This document shows positions 9,112 to 17,763 of a stretch of DNA of 64,000 nucleotides, piece by piece. A program made the position numbers and the translations under genes. The stretch comes from JBEHWX01 sp048498995 (GTDB lineage: Bacteria; Bacteroidota; Ignavibacteria; OLB7): the NCBI GenBank assembly GCA_048498995.1, contig JBEHWX010000020.1:12450-76449 (forward strand), in the 5' to 3' direction. Numbering within the stretch: position 1 is the stretch's first letter; each line of letters begins with the position of its first letter. The notes below the pieces were generated by a model. That model was not told the origin of the DNA, made no database searches, and was given only the letters and a program-made list of their open reading frames with translations.

Positions 9112-11157
9112 TCAATTGGAGGTCGGGACCGACGTGGACGTCGTGACCGACGACTTCGGCGCCGGCGCGCTCTCCAGGCCGAACCGGCTCCGCCAGTACT
9201 CGGTCAGGAAGATGTTGTTCGGATCCTTCTCGGCGCGGATCGTGAGGAACTGATCCCACTGCTGATACTGCGACTTGAAGAACGCCACCCATCCCTCCGG
9301 ATCTCCCGCCGGGATCACCGGCTGGAACTTTCCCCAATGGAGGCGAAACGGGATGCCGTTATCGCGCAGCAGATTCCAGAGCGGCGGGTAGAACACCTCG
9401 GCCGGATTCCCGGCGTTGTCCTCGAACCAGAACGGATCGATCCTGAACACGCCGTCCTTCCACTCGTCGGTGCCGTTGGAGTAGGAGGGGCTCATCCAGA
9501 ACGTGGTGGCGTCGGCGGCATAGAACTCCCAGCCGTAGGTGCCGGTCTTCGCCAGGCGCGCCCAGGGATCGAGCGCCGGCTTCGCGAAGTAGCTCTTCAG
9601 CAGGTTCATCGCGTCGGTGGCGCGTCCGAGCGGCAGCCAGATCTCGGTGAACTCGGTCGCCATCAGCACGTCGTCCGCCTGGTTGTCCATCGGCAGCCCG
9701 CTCCAGCCGTAATCGCGGAAGGCCTGCGGCTCTCCCTTGGACATGCCGTTCTTGGTCGAGTCGGTGGCCACGAAGATGTCGAGCACCTTCGGGAAGATGT
9801 CCGGAAGCAGAAGCTTGATCGCCGGAGCCAGGAAGGCGATAACGCCGATCGTCGTGTCGACGTCGGTCACCAGGATCTTCTGCAGGAGATCCAGCAGCGC
9901 GGTCTTCAGGCTGTCGAGAACTCCCTCGCCGGAGGAGATGCTCTCGAGCTTCTGCGAAAGGTCGCCGACCAGGCTCCCCAGCGCGGAGGTGGTGCTGGGA
10001 GCTTTCAGGATGGCGGCGTCGGCGGTGGTCGCGTTGCTGAGCGCGCCGTTGCCGTCGGCGTAATCGGACAGGGCGGTGAAGAGCGTGGTCACGGCCGGAT
10101 CGATCGTGACGGTGTCTCCTCCCTGCAGGAGCGCCGCGAGCGCCACGTAGAGCGCGTTGCAACGGTTGACCAGGATATCATGCACCGCCTGGATATCGTC
10201 CAGGTTGCCGACGATCGTCAGAAAGATCGATTCGGCAAGCTCGGCGACGCCCGGATAATTCGTGAACTCCTGGTAGCGCGTCGGGATGAATCCCGGCTGC
10301 GGCACCATCCGCTGGCACTGCCAGATCACCACGCGTCCGGTCGGCACCTGGCCGGCGGTGGGGAATCCGCCGTTCTGCGGCCACCAGATGAAGCGCGAGT
10401 ACTGCGCTTCCTTCAGAAACTCCACGAGCCCCGGACGCTTGTTGCCGTCGACCACGTCGCCGTCGCCGAACAGATCCACCGCCGCGTCCTCGAAGTAGCT
10501 GATAGCCTCCTGGCCGGAGATGTTGAACGTCTCGACGCACTGGAAGGTGATCGTCGAGATCACGCCGAGCAGTCCCATCGAGAGCGCCGCGGCGTTGAAC
10601 AGATCCTGGCTGGCGTCATCGCGCGAGACGGTATAGGCATTTCCCTGGCCGTCGATCAGGCGGATGGCGTAGATGGCGTCGTTGATCGAGAACTGAAGCG
10701 AGCCGCCGGAGGAGCCGGTGGAGATGAAGCCGGCGACGGTCTGATGCGAGATGCCGCCGAGATCCGGAAGCGTCCAGCCGTACTGGTTCCAGATCTGGTA
10801 GAGAAGGCTGTTGTCCAGCGTCGAGGTGTGTGTCGGATCGCTCGGGTTGTAGCCGAGATTGATGCCGGCCTGAACTTCCACCCGCTTGTTGGTCTGATCG
10901 ACGTTCAGGATGCCGCGATACTTGTCGAGCATCAGGTTCATGTTCAGCGTGGTGGACGGGGGCGTCTGCTGGCCCACCCGATTCTCGTTGTCGGTGCAGG
11001 AGTCGGTGTAGATGGCGCAGGAGACGGAGTGGGCCGATCCGCGGACGCGGAGCTCGAGCCCGGAGGCGTTGGCCTGCTTGACGAGCGCGATCAGATCATC
11101 CTCGCTCGACGGATGGTAGAAGCCGTCGGCGCCGATCTGTGGAAGAGCGTTGAGCAT
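9112..11157 (-). CDS. FAD-linked oxidase, PCMH / D-arabinono-lactone-oxidase type
   Basis: 681 residues from the ATG at 11157, which has AGAGG upstream; the frame extends further 5' but that part is compositionally random. Residues 10-200 match the FAD-binding PCMH fold of the vanillyl-alcohol oxidase superfamily: RVRGSAHSVS is the pyrophosphate loop, and GGISHQTVAGFISTGSSGGS the second FAD-contact region. The C-terminus (FLTIRAEKDPNNIFLTEYW) matches the closing motif of aldonolactone and sugar-alcohol oxidases. About 150 residues between (roughly 330-480) form an unusual insertion of Ala/Leu/Asp-rich helices, making the protein longer than typical 430-550 residue members. No signal peptide is present. 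The substrate is not predictable. Confidence 0.93.
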   Translation of the reverse strand: MLNALPQIGADGFYHPSSEDDLIALVKQANASGLELRVRGSAHSVSCAIYTDSCTDNENRVGQQTPPSTTLNMNLMLDKYRGILNVDQTNKRVEVQAGINLGYNPSDPTHTSTLDNSLLYQIWNQYGWTLPDLGGISHQTVAGFISTGSSGGSLQFSINDAIYAIRLIDGQGNAYTVSRDDASQDLFNAAALSMGLLGVISTITFQCVETFNISGQEAISYFEDAAVDLFGDGDVVDGNKRPGLVEFLKEAQYSRFIWWPQNGGFPTAGQVPTGRVVIWQCQRMVPQPGFIPTRYQEFTNYPGVAELAESIFLTIVGNLDDIQAVHDILVNRCNALYVALAALLQGGDTVTIDPAVTTLFTALSDYADGNGALSNATTADAAILKAPSTTSALGSLVGDLSQKLESISSGEGVLDSLKTALLDLLQKILVTDVDTTIGVIAFLAPAIKLLLPDIFPKVLDIFVATDSTKNGMSKGEPQAFRDYGWSGLPMDNQADDVLMATEFTEIWLPLGRATDAMNLLKSYFAKPALDPWARLAKTGTYGWEFYAADATTFWMSPSYSNGTDEWKDGVFRIDPFWFEDNAGNPAEVFYPPLWNLLRDNGIPFRLHWGKFQPVIPAGDPEGWVAFFKSQYQQWDQFLTIRAEKDPNNIFLTEYWRSRFGLESAPAPKSSVTTSTSVPTSN

Positions 11158-11608
11158 TGGTGGAACCTCTGGTCGTAGTGAAGGAGGACTCGTGATGTTG
11201 GAATGCTGCCTCGGCGCGGCCTCCGCCCGTCTCCTCTCTCGCGTGACGAGAGCGATCGGCGCGCTGCCTGCCCGGCATGTGATTGACGTCGTGGGGAACG
11301 TCGTGCCCGCTCCCTCGTGGCTCGAACGGGCGCGGCGATCATCTCCCGGAAGGATCGACTCGTGGGGGGAATCGATGCGCCGGCGGACCGCTCTCGATCG
11401 GGGTCGAGGGCTTATCCGGCGCGGATGTTCGGGAGCGTGCGGAAAAAGGTGAAGGTACGGGAAGTGCCACTCCGGCACAAGCGTCCTCGCCGAGCGGCCT
11501 GGGGAAGCTGGGGAGGATGTGCCGCGGCTTCCACCCGTTATCTTTGCCGGGCCGTCGCGCGCCATCTCACCGTTGGCTCCGGCGGCCAAGCCACGATCTC
11601 GGAGTACC
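11158..11608. other. Divergent intergenic region
   Basis: 451 bases lie between the oxidase and the 2OG-oxygenase genes, transcribed away from each other. Frames crossing it are shadow extensions of the flanking genes. No repeat, hairpin or regulatory palindrome stands out. Confidence 0.5.
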
Positions 11609-12331
11609 ATGTCAGCACCGATCGATACCCGCCCGATGCCGGAGGATACCGGCACCGATCCGAACATCCCCGGTCTTTTTTATTCATGCCGAGCCGCGGA
11701 CCTTCCCGGCTTCGAGCCGATCGCGGAGCTTTCGCGCGCGGCCTGCGTTATCCCGAGGAATGTGCCGTCGCTCGTGGAGCTTCCGGAGGATCATCCCTAC
11801 GCGCGGCTCCGGCGCGAGCTCGACGATCCTCCCAGGCTCCCCGAGTTCGAGGCGCGCGAGGCGCTGGTGGCGCGCCGGAAATGGGGAGCGCTCGCCGCGG
11901 ACGTCTCCGAGGAGGGAATCGGCGAAATCTCCCTGGAGGATCTCCGCTCGGCGGTCTTCCCGGGGAGCGACGCCGGCCGGCTCAACGAGCTGATGACCGC
12001 GGTCTCCGATCGCTTCGGCGTCTACTGTCAGCTTCAGGGGGATTTCTATTACCCGCCGGGGGGATTCCGCACCTGGCACACCAACCGTCACGACGTGCCG
12101 GGGTGGCGGATGTACGTGGTCGATGTCGATCGCCCGGATGCCTCTTGGTTCCGCTACCTGCACCGGGAGAGGGGGGAGCTGGTGACGGTGTGGGATCGTC
12201 CGTCGACGGTGAATTTCTTCCACATCGATCCGGAGCGTCCCTTCTGGCACTGCATCGGCAGCGGGAGCGCGCATCGGTGGAGCAAGGGATTCGTGGTGCC
12301 GGAGGAGGTGGTGATGGAGCTGGTCAGGTGA
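11609..12331 (+). CDS. Probable 2-oxoglutarate/Fe(II) oxygenase-like jelly-roll protein
   Basis: 240 residues from the ATG at 11609. The core FYYPPGGFRTWHTNRHDVPGW (H157, H161, D162) is followed about 50 residues later by FWHCIGSGSAHRWSKGF (H214, H222, R224-W region). A His/Asp pair before a distal His, then an Arg/Lys-bearing strand, is the order expected for a double-stranded beta-helix oxygenase. The PPGGF...WHTN signature is one I associate with hypothetical proteins of large algal viruses and marine phages. Substrate unknown. The gene stands alone and ends in a strong hairpin shared with carbonic anhydrase. Confidence 0.8.
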   Translation: MSAPIDTRPMPEDTGTDPNIPGLFYSCRAADLPGFEPIAELSRAACVIPRNVPSLVELPEDHPYARLRRELDDPPRLPEFEAREALVARRKWGALAADVSEEGIGEISLEDLRSAVFPGSDAGRLNELMTAVSDRFGVYCQLQGDFYYPPGGFRTWHTNRHDVPGWRMYVVDVDRPDASWFRYLHRERGELVTVWDRPSTVNFFHIDPERPFWHCIGSGSAHRWSKGFVVPEEVVMELVR

Positions 12332-12342
12332 GAACGGCGAAT

Positions 12343-12382
12343 GCGCGAGCATGGCGACCGCGAAGGGGCGCCATGCTCGCGC
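12343..12382. terminator. Bidirectional hairpin terminator
   Basis: GCGCGAGCATGGCG at 12343-12356 pairs perfectly with 12369-12382 (14 bp, 12-base loop) between the converging oxygenase and carbonic anhydrase genes. Confidence 0.8.
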
Positions 12383-12431
12383 GATATCAATCATCTCGTG
12401 CGTCGGCATCCGGAGCATCCGGAGGCGCCGA

Positions 12432-13091
12432 TCATCCCACGGCTTTGGCGGCCAGGTGTCCGAGAGCGGCTTCGTACTGGCTGGCCAGCTCGGCGCCGTT
12501 GGAGATCTGGAGCGACAGATCGTGGAGCAGGCCATCCTCGATGCCGTAGATGAAGCCGTGCACCGAGAGCTTCTGCCCGCGGTCCCAGGCCTCGCGCACC
12601 ACGGTCGTCTGGCAGACGTGCACCACCTGCTCGATCACGTTCAGCTCGCAGAGTCGGTCGACCCGCGCGCGCTCATCCTCGATCTCCTCGAGCATGGGAA
12701 CGTGCCGTTCCATCACATCCTGCACATGGCGCAGCCAGTTGTCGATCAGCCCGAGCCGCTTGCCGGTCAACGCCGCGTGGACGCCGCCGCAGCCGTAATG
12801 GCCGGTGACGATCACGTGCTCGACCTTCAGCGCGTCCACGGCGAACTGAAGCACCGAAAGGCAGTTCAGGTCGGTGTGGACCACCACGTTGGCCACGTTC
12901 CGGTGAACGAAGAGCTCGCCGGGGAGCAGTCCCACGATCTCGTTGGCCGGAACCCGGCTGTCTGAGCAGCCGATCCAGAGATACTTGGGCGATTGCTGCC
13001 GCGCCAGCGTCGGGAAGAACTCCGGGTCCTCGTCGTTGATCCGCTGAGCCCAGGCGCGGTTGTTCTCGATCAGGTTCTGAAGCGTATGCAT
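12432..13091 (-). CDS. can: Beta-class carbonic anhydrase
   Basis: 219 residues from the ATG at 13091, almost the exact length of the E. coli Can protein; the longer frame adds a non-homologous leader. It interconverts CO2 and bicarbonate in the cytoplasm. The zinc ligands fall at the classical positions: C42 with the D44-R46 dyad in CSDSR, and H98 and C101 in HYGCGG. VHRNVANVV is the next conserved block. It is the last gene of a minus-strand run (16292 to 12432), 177 bases after the MbtH gene, so co-transcription is possible but not proven. It supplies bicarbonate for carboxylation and helps pH control. Confidence 0.97.
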   Translation of the reverse strand: MHTLQNLIENNRAWAQRINDEDPEFFPTLARQQSPKYLWIGCSDSRVPANEIVGLLPGELFVHRNVANVVVHTDLNCLSVLQFAVDALKVEHVIVTGHYGCGGVHAALTGKRLGLIDNWLRHVQDVMERHVPMLEEIEDERARVDRLCELNVIEQVVHVCQTTVVREAWDRGQKLSVHGFIYGIEDGLLHDLSLQISNGAELASQYEAALGHLAAKAVG

Positions 13092-13268
13092 GTGGGGAAA
13101 CGGCGTACGACACAACGACCATCCGCGTCCCGCCGTTGAGCGACGCCCCGGTCGACTCCAGGCCGCCGGGTGGATGGTCATGACAATTCAACGCTCCGGA
13201 TGGCGCGCGCGCTTCCGGAGCCGGCGCAAAGTAGGGAACCGGACCGAATCCGGGAGCGTCCGGTGGAT

Positions 13269-13505
13269 CTACGAGCGCGCTTCGTTCCGCTGTTTCTCCT
13301 CCTCCATCATGCGCCGCAGGCTGGCCGGGCGCATGTCGGTCCAGACCTCCTGGATGTAATCGAGGCACTTCTGCTTGGTTCCGGAAACTCCCACCGTCCT
13401 CCAGCCGGCCGGCAGCTCCCGGTCGATGGGCCAGAGCGAGTACTGCTCCTCTTCGTTGATGATCACGTTGAAGGTCGGCTCCACGTTGTCGTCTCTGCGC
13501 GGCAT
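13269..13505 (-). CDS. MbtH-like protein (NRPS accessory), orphan
   Basis: 78 residues from the ATG at 13505, which has GGAG about nine bases upstream; alternative in-frame starts at 13550 and beyond lack one. The sequence shows the MbtH signature: FNVIINEEEQYSLWP, then LPAGWRTVG, then an IQEVWTDMRP end, with the invariant Trp residues. MbtH-like proteins bind and activate adenylation domains of non-ribosomal peptide synthetases. No synthetase is encoded in this window, so this is an orphan copy that must act in trans or be a relic. The C-terminal tail (RMMEEEKQRNEARS) is charged and longer than usual. Confidence 0.93.
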   Translation of the reverse strand: MPRRDDNVEPTFNVIINEEEQYSLWPIDRELPAGWRTVGVSGTKQKCLDYIQEVWTDMRPASLRRMMEEEKQRNEARS

Positions 13506-13777
13506 GGTGATGCTCCAGTCTGGTTGGTGTATGGCGTGAACAGTGCTCATGGCGATGGCCCGACCGATTCCATCGTGATGCGATGGATATCGCCGGAAGC
13601 GCTCCACCGTTCCCTCCTCGGCGCTTCGGGCTGCCCCGTGGGCGGCTCCGCGGGCGGATTGCGACGTCGTACCGTGTCGCGACCGACGGCGAGTATAGCA
13701 CATTGCCGGCGGCCGGCAATCGTCGCCCGCCCGATCCGGCGGCGGGAAATCGAGGCGTGCCGACGTGGCGCGGCCGA

Positions 13778-14152
13778 TCAGATGAACGCGTAGGTGAGCA
13801 GCCCGCAGACGGCCGCCATCAGCACCAGCGAGGCCAGGAAGATGCCGTCGGCCAGCCGCTCCACCCTGCGCTTGCGACCCTGGCTTCGGGCGCGCAGCCC
13901 GTAGTAGGAGAGGATGCAGGAGCTGAGAAATCCGAGCGCGTCGAACACCAGCAGATCGTCGCCGATCGTGGAGACGCTCTTCAGCTCGGTGATCAGCCGG
14001 AAGAGCCCCACCACCGTGAGGCAGACCCCGACGAGGGCGGCCGAGACGGTGAAGATGTGGATGCAGATATCCTCCTCGAGCATCTCCTCATCCTCGTCGA
14101 CCGGGCCGCTCCGCTTCGACGAGTGCTTCCGTGGTACGCGCGAAATCGCCAT
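13778..14152 (-). CDS. Small three-pass membrane protein
   Basis: 124 residues from the ATG at 14152. An acidic N-terminus (PVDEDEEMLEED) is followed by hydrophobic segments at about residues 32-53, 66-86 and 103-123. A basic loop (RARSQGRKRRVER) sits between the second and third. No motif is recognised. The gene is 50 bases downstream of the ATGA-coupled membrane cluster and likely belongs to the same transcript. Confidence 0.8.
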   Translation of the reverse strand: MAISRVPRKHSSKRSGPVDEDEEMLEEDICIHIFTVSAALVGVCLTVVGLFRLITELKSVSTIGDDLLVFDALGFLSSCILSYYGLRARSQGRKRRVERLADGIFLASLVLMAAVCGLLTYAFI

Positions 14153-14202
14153 GATCTGGTCCGGTTGAAATCCACGCGGCGCGATGTCGGCCGGCGTTGG
14201 GG

Positions 14203-14697
14203 TCAGCGTTGTCCGGGGCGTTGCCGATCGCTCCGCGTCGGGCCCGCCGCGCTTCCGCTGTTGGTGCTTCCGATCGTGCTTCCGTTCCGTGTGTCGGCGA
14301 AATCGCGACGGGCGAGGGGCCAGGCGTCCCGCAGATAGAGCGTGAAGGGAATCCACCAGATCAGATCGTTGGTCAGGCAGAGGACGATCGTGGCCGGTGG
14401 CCAGGCGCCGGTGGCGATCAGCCGGAAGAGCCCGATCGGGCCGAGAACTTTGCCGAGCAGTCCGACCGCGGCGATGAGCCATCCACGCTCCGGCACGCGG
14501 GCCACCTCCAGGTAGAGGATGCCGTAGACGCCGACGACCATCGCCAGGCAGGCGAAGATTTCCGGATGGTTGGCCGGCGGCATCCCGCTCAGCTCGAACA
14601 GCCATTGCGGACGGAGCGCCGAGAAGATGCCCCAGCCGATGTTGTAGATGCCGGCCGCGACGAACACCCCTCGATGGAACGACCTCCGCGCGATCAT
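14203..14697 (-). CDS. Four-pass membrane protein of the family often mislabelled alkyl hydroperoxide reductase
   Basis: 164 residues from the ATG at 14697. Motifs GIYNIGWGIFSALRP, GMPPANHPEIF, VGLLGKVLGPIG and TNDLIWWIPF match a small four-TM family that databases often label 'alkyl hydroperoxide reductase', although it has no peroxiredoxin or flavin features. Its true function is unknown. The start codon overlaps the stop of the upstream gene as ATGA (14697-14694), indicating translational coupling. The C-terminal 25 residues are a polar Ser/Thr/Arg tail. Confidence 0.87.
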   Translation of the reverse strand: MIARRSFHRGVFVAAGIYNIGWGIFSALRPQWLFELSGMPPANHPEIFACLAMVVGVYGILYLEVARVPERGWLIAAVGLLGKVLGPIGLFRLIATGAWPPATIVLCLTNDLIWWIPFTLYLRDAWPLARRDFADTRNGSTIGSTNSGSAAGPTRSDRQRPGQR

Positions 14698-15275
14698 CGG
14701 CCACGCTCCGGAGATCCGTTCACGGCCGGCTGGCCCACCGGCTCCCACGGCCAGCTCGCGTGCGGCAGCTCCAGCGCCGCGTAGAGATCGCGCAGTCCGG
14801 AGAAGAAGACCCCGGCGGCCATCAACCCCAGCAGGATCCGTAGCGCTCCGGGCACCGGGGCGGGGGCCAGCTCGAGCCCGGTCGGCATGCTCCACCACGC
14901 GGCGAGCGTCGGGATCAGGTGCGCCAGCATCACGCCGTAGAGAATCCCCATCACCGCGTGCGTCACCCGCTCTCCGGGAACCACGTCGCCGAACGGCTTG
15001 CGGACCCGCACCTCGACCACGAAGTCGGTCATCGTCAGCACGATCTCGGCCAGCAGGATCGCGACGAGCGGGAGCACCCAGGCGCCGCGCCAGGCCAGCC
15101 AGGGGAGCGTGCCGAAGAGGAGGGCGTAGAGGAAATCGCGAACGGCGTGGAGTTTCAGCTCGGGGGCGGCGGCGCGGCCGCGGGCCGGCAGGCGCGCGCG
15201 CCATTCGTGGTAGTAGATCGTGTCGAACGCGCCGATCAGCGCCTGAATGGCCAGCAGCCAGAGAGGGATCGTCAT
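14694..15275 (-). CDS. Five-pass membrane protein paired with DUF4166 protein
   Basis: 193 residues from the ATG at 15275, which overlaps the DUF4166 stop codon as ATGA. About five hydrophobic segments are visible (residues 1-18, 45-65, 68-88, 104-125 and 145-165). The first loop carries YYHEWRARLP and HAVRDFLYAL, and the second helix pair carries a TDFVVE motif. His and acidic residues at membrane borders suggest a possible metal- or lipid-modifying role, but this is speculative. I recall such proteins beside DUF4166 genes in other bacteria. Confidence 0.87.
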   Translation of the reverse strand: MTIPLWLLAIQALIGAFDTIYYHEWRARLPARGRAAAPELKLHAVRDFLYALLFGTLPWLAWRGAWVLPLVAILLAEIVLTMTDFVVEVRVRKPFGDVVPGERVTHAVMGILYGVMLAHLIPTLAAWWSMPTGLELAPAPVPGALRILLGLMAAGVFFSGLRDLYAALELPHASWPWEPVGQPAVNGSPERGR

Positions 15276-15853
15276 CGGTCGTCTCCGGATCGTTCCATTT
15301 CTCCTTCGTAGGATACGAGCATGCCGGCCGCGGGCACCCGCACCGTCACGCTCACGCGGGTCCGCTCCGGCCCGACGCTCCGCTCCCATGCCGAGACCAC
15401 CGGCCCCATGCCGCGCGGCAGCGGGATCGTCAGCGGCCCGAGCGCCAGGGCGGCCGACACCTGGCGGTAATGGAGCGCGCCGTCGGCCACTTCCATCCGG
15501 AAGCGGATCTCGAAGCCCCCCATCCGCTCGGCGAGCAGCTCGCCGGCCAGGAACTGCCGCGTGACCATCCTTCTACCGTCGAACGTCCTTACCCAGCGCT
15601 CGGCCTCCCCCTCCGGAATGATCCTCAGATCGGTCTCGGCCGCGGAGGCTTCCCGAGGAAGGCGGGCGAGTCGGGCCAGGAGCCGTCCGAGCCGGGAGCC
15701 GTCATGCGCCACGCGCATCGGCCCGCGGGCGGTGACGGAAGCTCCATCGGCGTGCATCCGGCGGACTCCCTCCTCCAGCTGGCTCCAGGCCGCGCCGAGC
15801 AGTCGCGGGTAGAGTCCGGCCGATGGCGGGGGCGATGAGGTCTCTGGTTTCAT
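15272..15853 (-). CDS. DUF4166 domain protein
   Basis: 193 residues from the ATG at 15853; a slightly longer start at 15901 is possible. LYPRLLGAAWSQLEEGVRRMH at the start, the LARLARLPREAS block, ERWVRTF, and the ending VRVPAAGMLVSYEGEM fit the DUF4166 family, whose role is unknown. The protein is soluble and beta-rich. It is the first of three genes joined by ATGA overlaps, so the products are probably made in fixed ratio and may act together at the membrane. Confidence 0.88.
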   Translation of the reverse strand: MKPETSSPPPSAGLYPRLLGAAWSQLEEGVRRMHADGASVTARGPMRVAHDGSRLGRLLARLARLPREASAAETDLRIIPEGEAERWVRTFDGRRMVTRQFLAGELLAERMGGFEIRFRMEVADGALHYRQVSAALALGPLTIPLPRGMGPVVSAWERSVGPERTRVSVTVRVPAAGMLVSYEGEMERSGDDR

Positions 15854-15902
15854 GGGTGGATCACCGGGCGCGCCGGAGCTCCGGCGCATGGTCCATCGCA
15901 TC

Positions 15903-16292
15903 TCATCCGGCGGTGAGAATCGCCTGAAGCCGCTCCCAGTCGCTCCGGTAGAAGGCGCTGATCGCCTTGGCGGCCGAGTCGAGATCGTGGCCGTCGGAAT
16001 CGATCTGCGCCTCGTCCGGCTCGCCGTCGATCTCGACCGGGGAGACGAACATCACCAGGAACTCCAGCGGGGAATCGGGGGGCGCGCCGACCACGGAGGC
16101 CGCGAGCCTGCGCCCGGATTCGCTCTCCTCCAGATAGATCGAGGGGGAGAGAAGCTCGAGACGGCGCGCCATGGCGAGCTCCTCCGGCCAGGGAATGGCG
16201 CGGAAGGCGACCAGGGCCTCCTCCTCGGATATGATGCCGGATTCCGCCACGGAGTCCGGCTGATGCGTGAGGTTGTAGCTGAAACGGATCAT
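15903..16292 (-). CDS. Small acidic protein of unknown function
   Basis: 129 residues from the ATG at 16292. It starts MIRFSYNLTHQPDSVAESG and is rich in Glu, Asp and Ser, with a conserved-looking centre (RLAASVVGAPPDSPLEFLVM) and a helical C-terminus ending AILTAG. No signal peptide, membrane helix or motif is seen. It lies 49 bases upstream of the DUF4166 gene and could head the minus-strand run down to carbonic anhydrase. It is divergent from the secreted-protein gene at 16488. Confidence 0.75.
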   Translation of the reverse strand: MIRFSYNLTHQPDSVAESGIISEEEALVAFRAIPWPEELAMARRLELLSPSIYLEESESGRRLAASVVGAPPDSPLEFLVMFVSPVEIDGEPDEAQIDSDGHDLDSAAKAISAFYRSDWERLQAILTAG

Positions 16293-16487
16293 GCGTGCGA
16301 TGTCGGATCGATCGCGCCGGAGGCCGCCCCCGCTGCGCGTCGTGTTCTGTTGCGGTCCGGCCCAAGATACGACGCGGCAATCAGCGGACATCGCTTCCGG
16401 GCGGGCATTGCCGCCGTTGCCGGCGGATCGTATGTTCCGGATGCGCGCGCCCGATGCCGCGCTCCCGTCCCCGCATTCCCTCTCGTG

Positions 16488-17426
16488 ATGATGATGACCC
16501 GATACTTTCTGCGATACGCTCTTCGACGGCTTCCTCTGCTCGGTCTGGCTCTTGCGCTTGCCGCGCCGCTGGCGCGCGCCCAGACGCAGGCATCCTCGAA
16601 GGTGTCGATCGACCTGAAGACGCCGATGTTCGAGAAGCCGATCCTGACCGCGGCGAAGAACGGCACCGAGCTGATGCTCATGCAGTCCGACTGGGCCAGC
16701 GTCGCCGAGCTCGGCGAGGATTACGCGGTCTGGCTGCACGACCTCCAGCGCGAGAGCCATGACGACAGCATCACCGTGACGCTGGAGGTGGAGCTGCGCG
16801 CTCCCTCCACGTTCGCCCCCGGCGACCTGATCTCCTCGCGGACCATCGTGGCCACCTATGCCGCCTCCGACGACTGGGCCCTGCATGGCACGCCGGACGC
16901 GGTGCGGGCGGTGAAGCAGGTGGAGCGCTACGTCGACATGGCGATGCTGACCGCGCGGATCCTCCGGCCCGGCGCCACGTTCATCGTGGAGGCCGCCTGG
17001 AGCGCGCTGGACCACATGATGCCGGACGCGCTTCCGCACATGAAGCTGGAGGCGATGCTCCTCGGCGCGAAGGTGAGCATGGCCACGCGCGACATGATCG
17101 ATTCCGCGCGCCACGCCGGCTCCACCTCCGCCAGGGGAGCGGCCTCGCAGGGAGCGGCCTCGCAGGGAGCTGCGTCCGGATCTGGAGGATCGTCGCGGAT
17201 CCCGCAGACCACGCCGATCCAGCGGACGCGTCCCTCCGCCCCCGCCGCGCCGACCACGGCCCCGGCCGCGAAGGCTCCGGCTGCCAAGGTTCCGGCCGCT
17301 CCCGCTCAGGCGCCCGCGACGGCTCCGGCACCCACGGCCGCCCCCGCCACCGCGCCGGCGCCGGCCGAGGCACCCCCGGCCGATAGTACCGGCGGCACCC
17401 AGGGAGTGCCGGCGCCGGGGAGATAA
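16488..17426 (+). CDS. Secreted protein with Ala/Pro-rich C-terminal tail
   Basis: 312 residues; start placed at the first ATG of an ATGATGATG run (16488), with an in-frame GTG one codon earlier. A clear Sec signal peptide ends in ARAQ near residue 32. The mature domain (about 33-200) is unrecognised and rich in Thr, Ala and Met. From about residue 200 there is a low-complexity tail: ARGAASQGAASQGAAS, then about 90 residues of Ala/Pro/Thr. Such tails usually act as wall- or periplasm-spanning linkers. The transcript ends in a strong hairpin at 17461-17493. Confidence 0.83.
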   Translation: MMMTRYFLRYALRRLPLLGLALALAAPLARAQTQASSKVSIDLKTPMFEKPILTAAKNGTELMLMQSDWASVAELGEDYAVWLHDLQRESHDDSITVTLEVELRAPSTFAPGDLISSRTIVATYAASDDWALHGTPDAVRAVKQVERYVDMAMLTARILRPGATFIVEAAWSALDHMMPDALPHMKLEAMLLGAKVSMATRDMIDSARHAGSTSARGAASQGAASQGAASGSGGSSRIPQTTPIQRTRPSAPAAPTTAPAAKAPAAKVPAAPAQAPATAPAPTAAPATAPAPAEAPPADSTGGTQGVPAPGR

Positions 17427-17460
17427 GGCGCCGGCTTCAGAGAGATCGGTCCGGAACATG

Positions 17461-17493
17461 ACGGGCCGTCCGGAGTTGCTCCGGACGGCCCGT
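17461..17493 (+). terminator. Hairpin terminator
   Basis: A perfect 14-bp stem (ACGGGCCGTCCGGA at 17461-17474, complement at 17480-17493) with a GTTGC loop lies 34 bases after the secreted-protein stop codon. The T tract is weak. Confidence 0.8.
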
Positions 17494-17570
17494 TGCGTTG
17501 TCGGGGATCTCCGCGCGATCGCGGATCGTCGAGATCACGCGCCCACGGGGTTCCGTGGTTATCGCGCGTC

Positions 17571-17755
17571 GGTAGGCGCACGTCTTTAGCGTGCGCTCTT
17601 CGGCCACCGGCGGTGCGGCCACGGGGGCCGCCCGTACGAGTGCGTAGACATCGTGCGCTCTTCGGCCACCGGCGGGGCGGCCATGGGGCCACGAGTGCGT
17701 TGTCATCGTGCGCTTTTCGTCCACCGGCGGGGCGGCTACGGGGGCACGTACGGCA
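17571..17755. repeat. REP-like palindrome cluster 2 with imperfect tandem repeat
   Basis: A REP-like hairpin at 17576-17596 has stem GCGCACG/CGTGCGC and loop TCTTTAG, a one-base loop variant. The partner element CACGGGGGCCGCCCGTACGA follows at 17620-17639. From 17591 on, a unit of roughly 46-63 bases starting GTGCGCTCTTCGGCCACCGG is repeated about three times with deletions and base changes, ending near 17755 against the BtrH-domain gene. Confidence 0.8.
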
Positions 17756-17763
17756 TTCGCGGC

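Noticed and set aside
9004..11178. 724-codon open frame on the plus strand
   Set aside because: Antisense shadow of the FAD-linked oxidase; composition typical of a reverse frame.
14203..14697. Alkyl hydroperoxide reductase function
   Set aside because: The family label is common in databases but the protein is a four-TM membrane protein with no redox-active Cys pair.
17571..17755. Repeats near the BtrH gene as a possible CRISPR or att site
   Set aside because: The units are imperfect, contiguous and match the REP-like family found elsewhere in the window.
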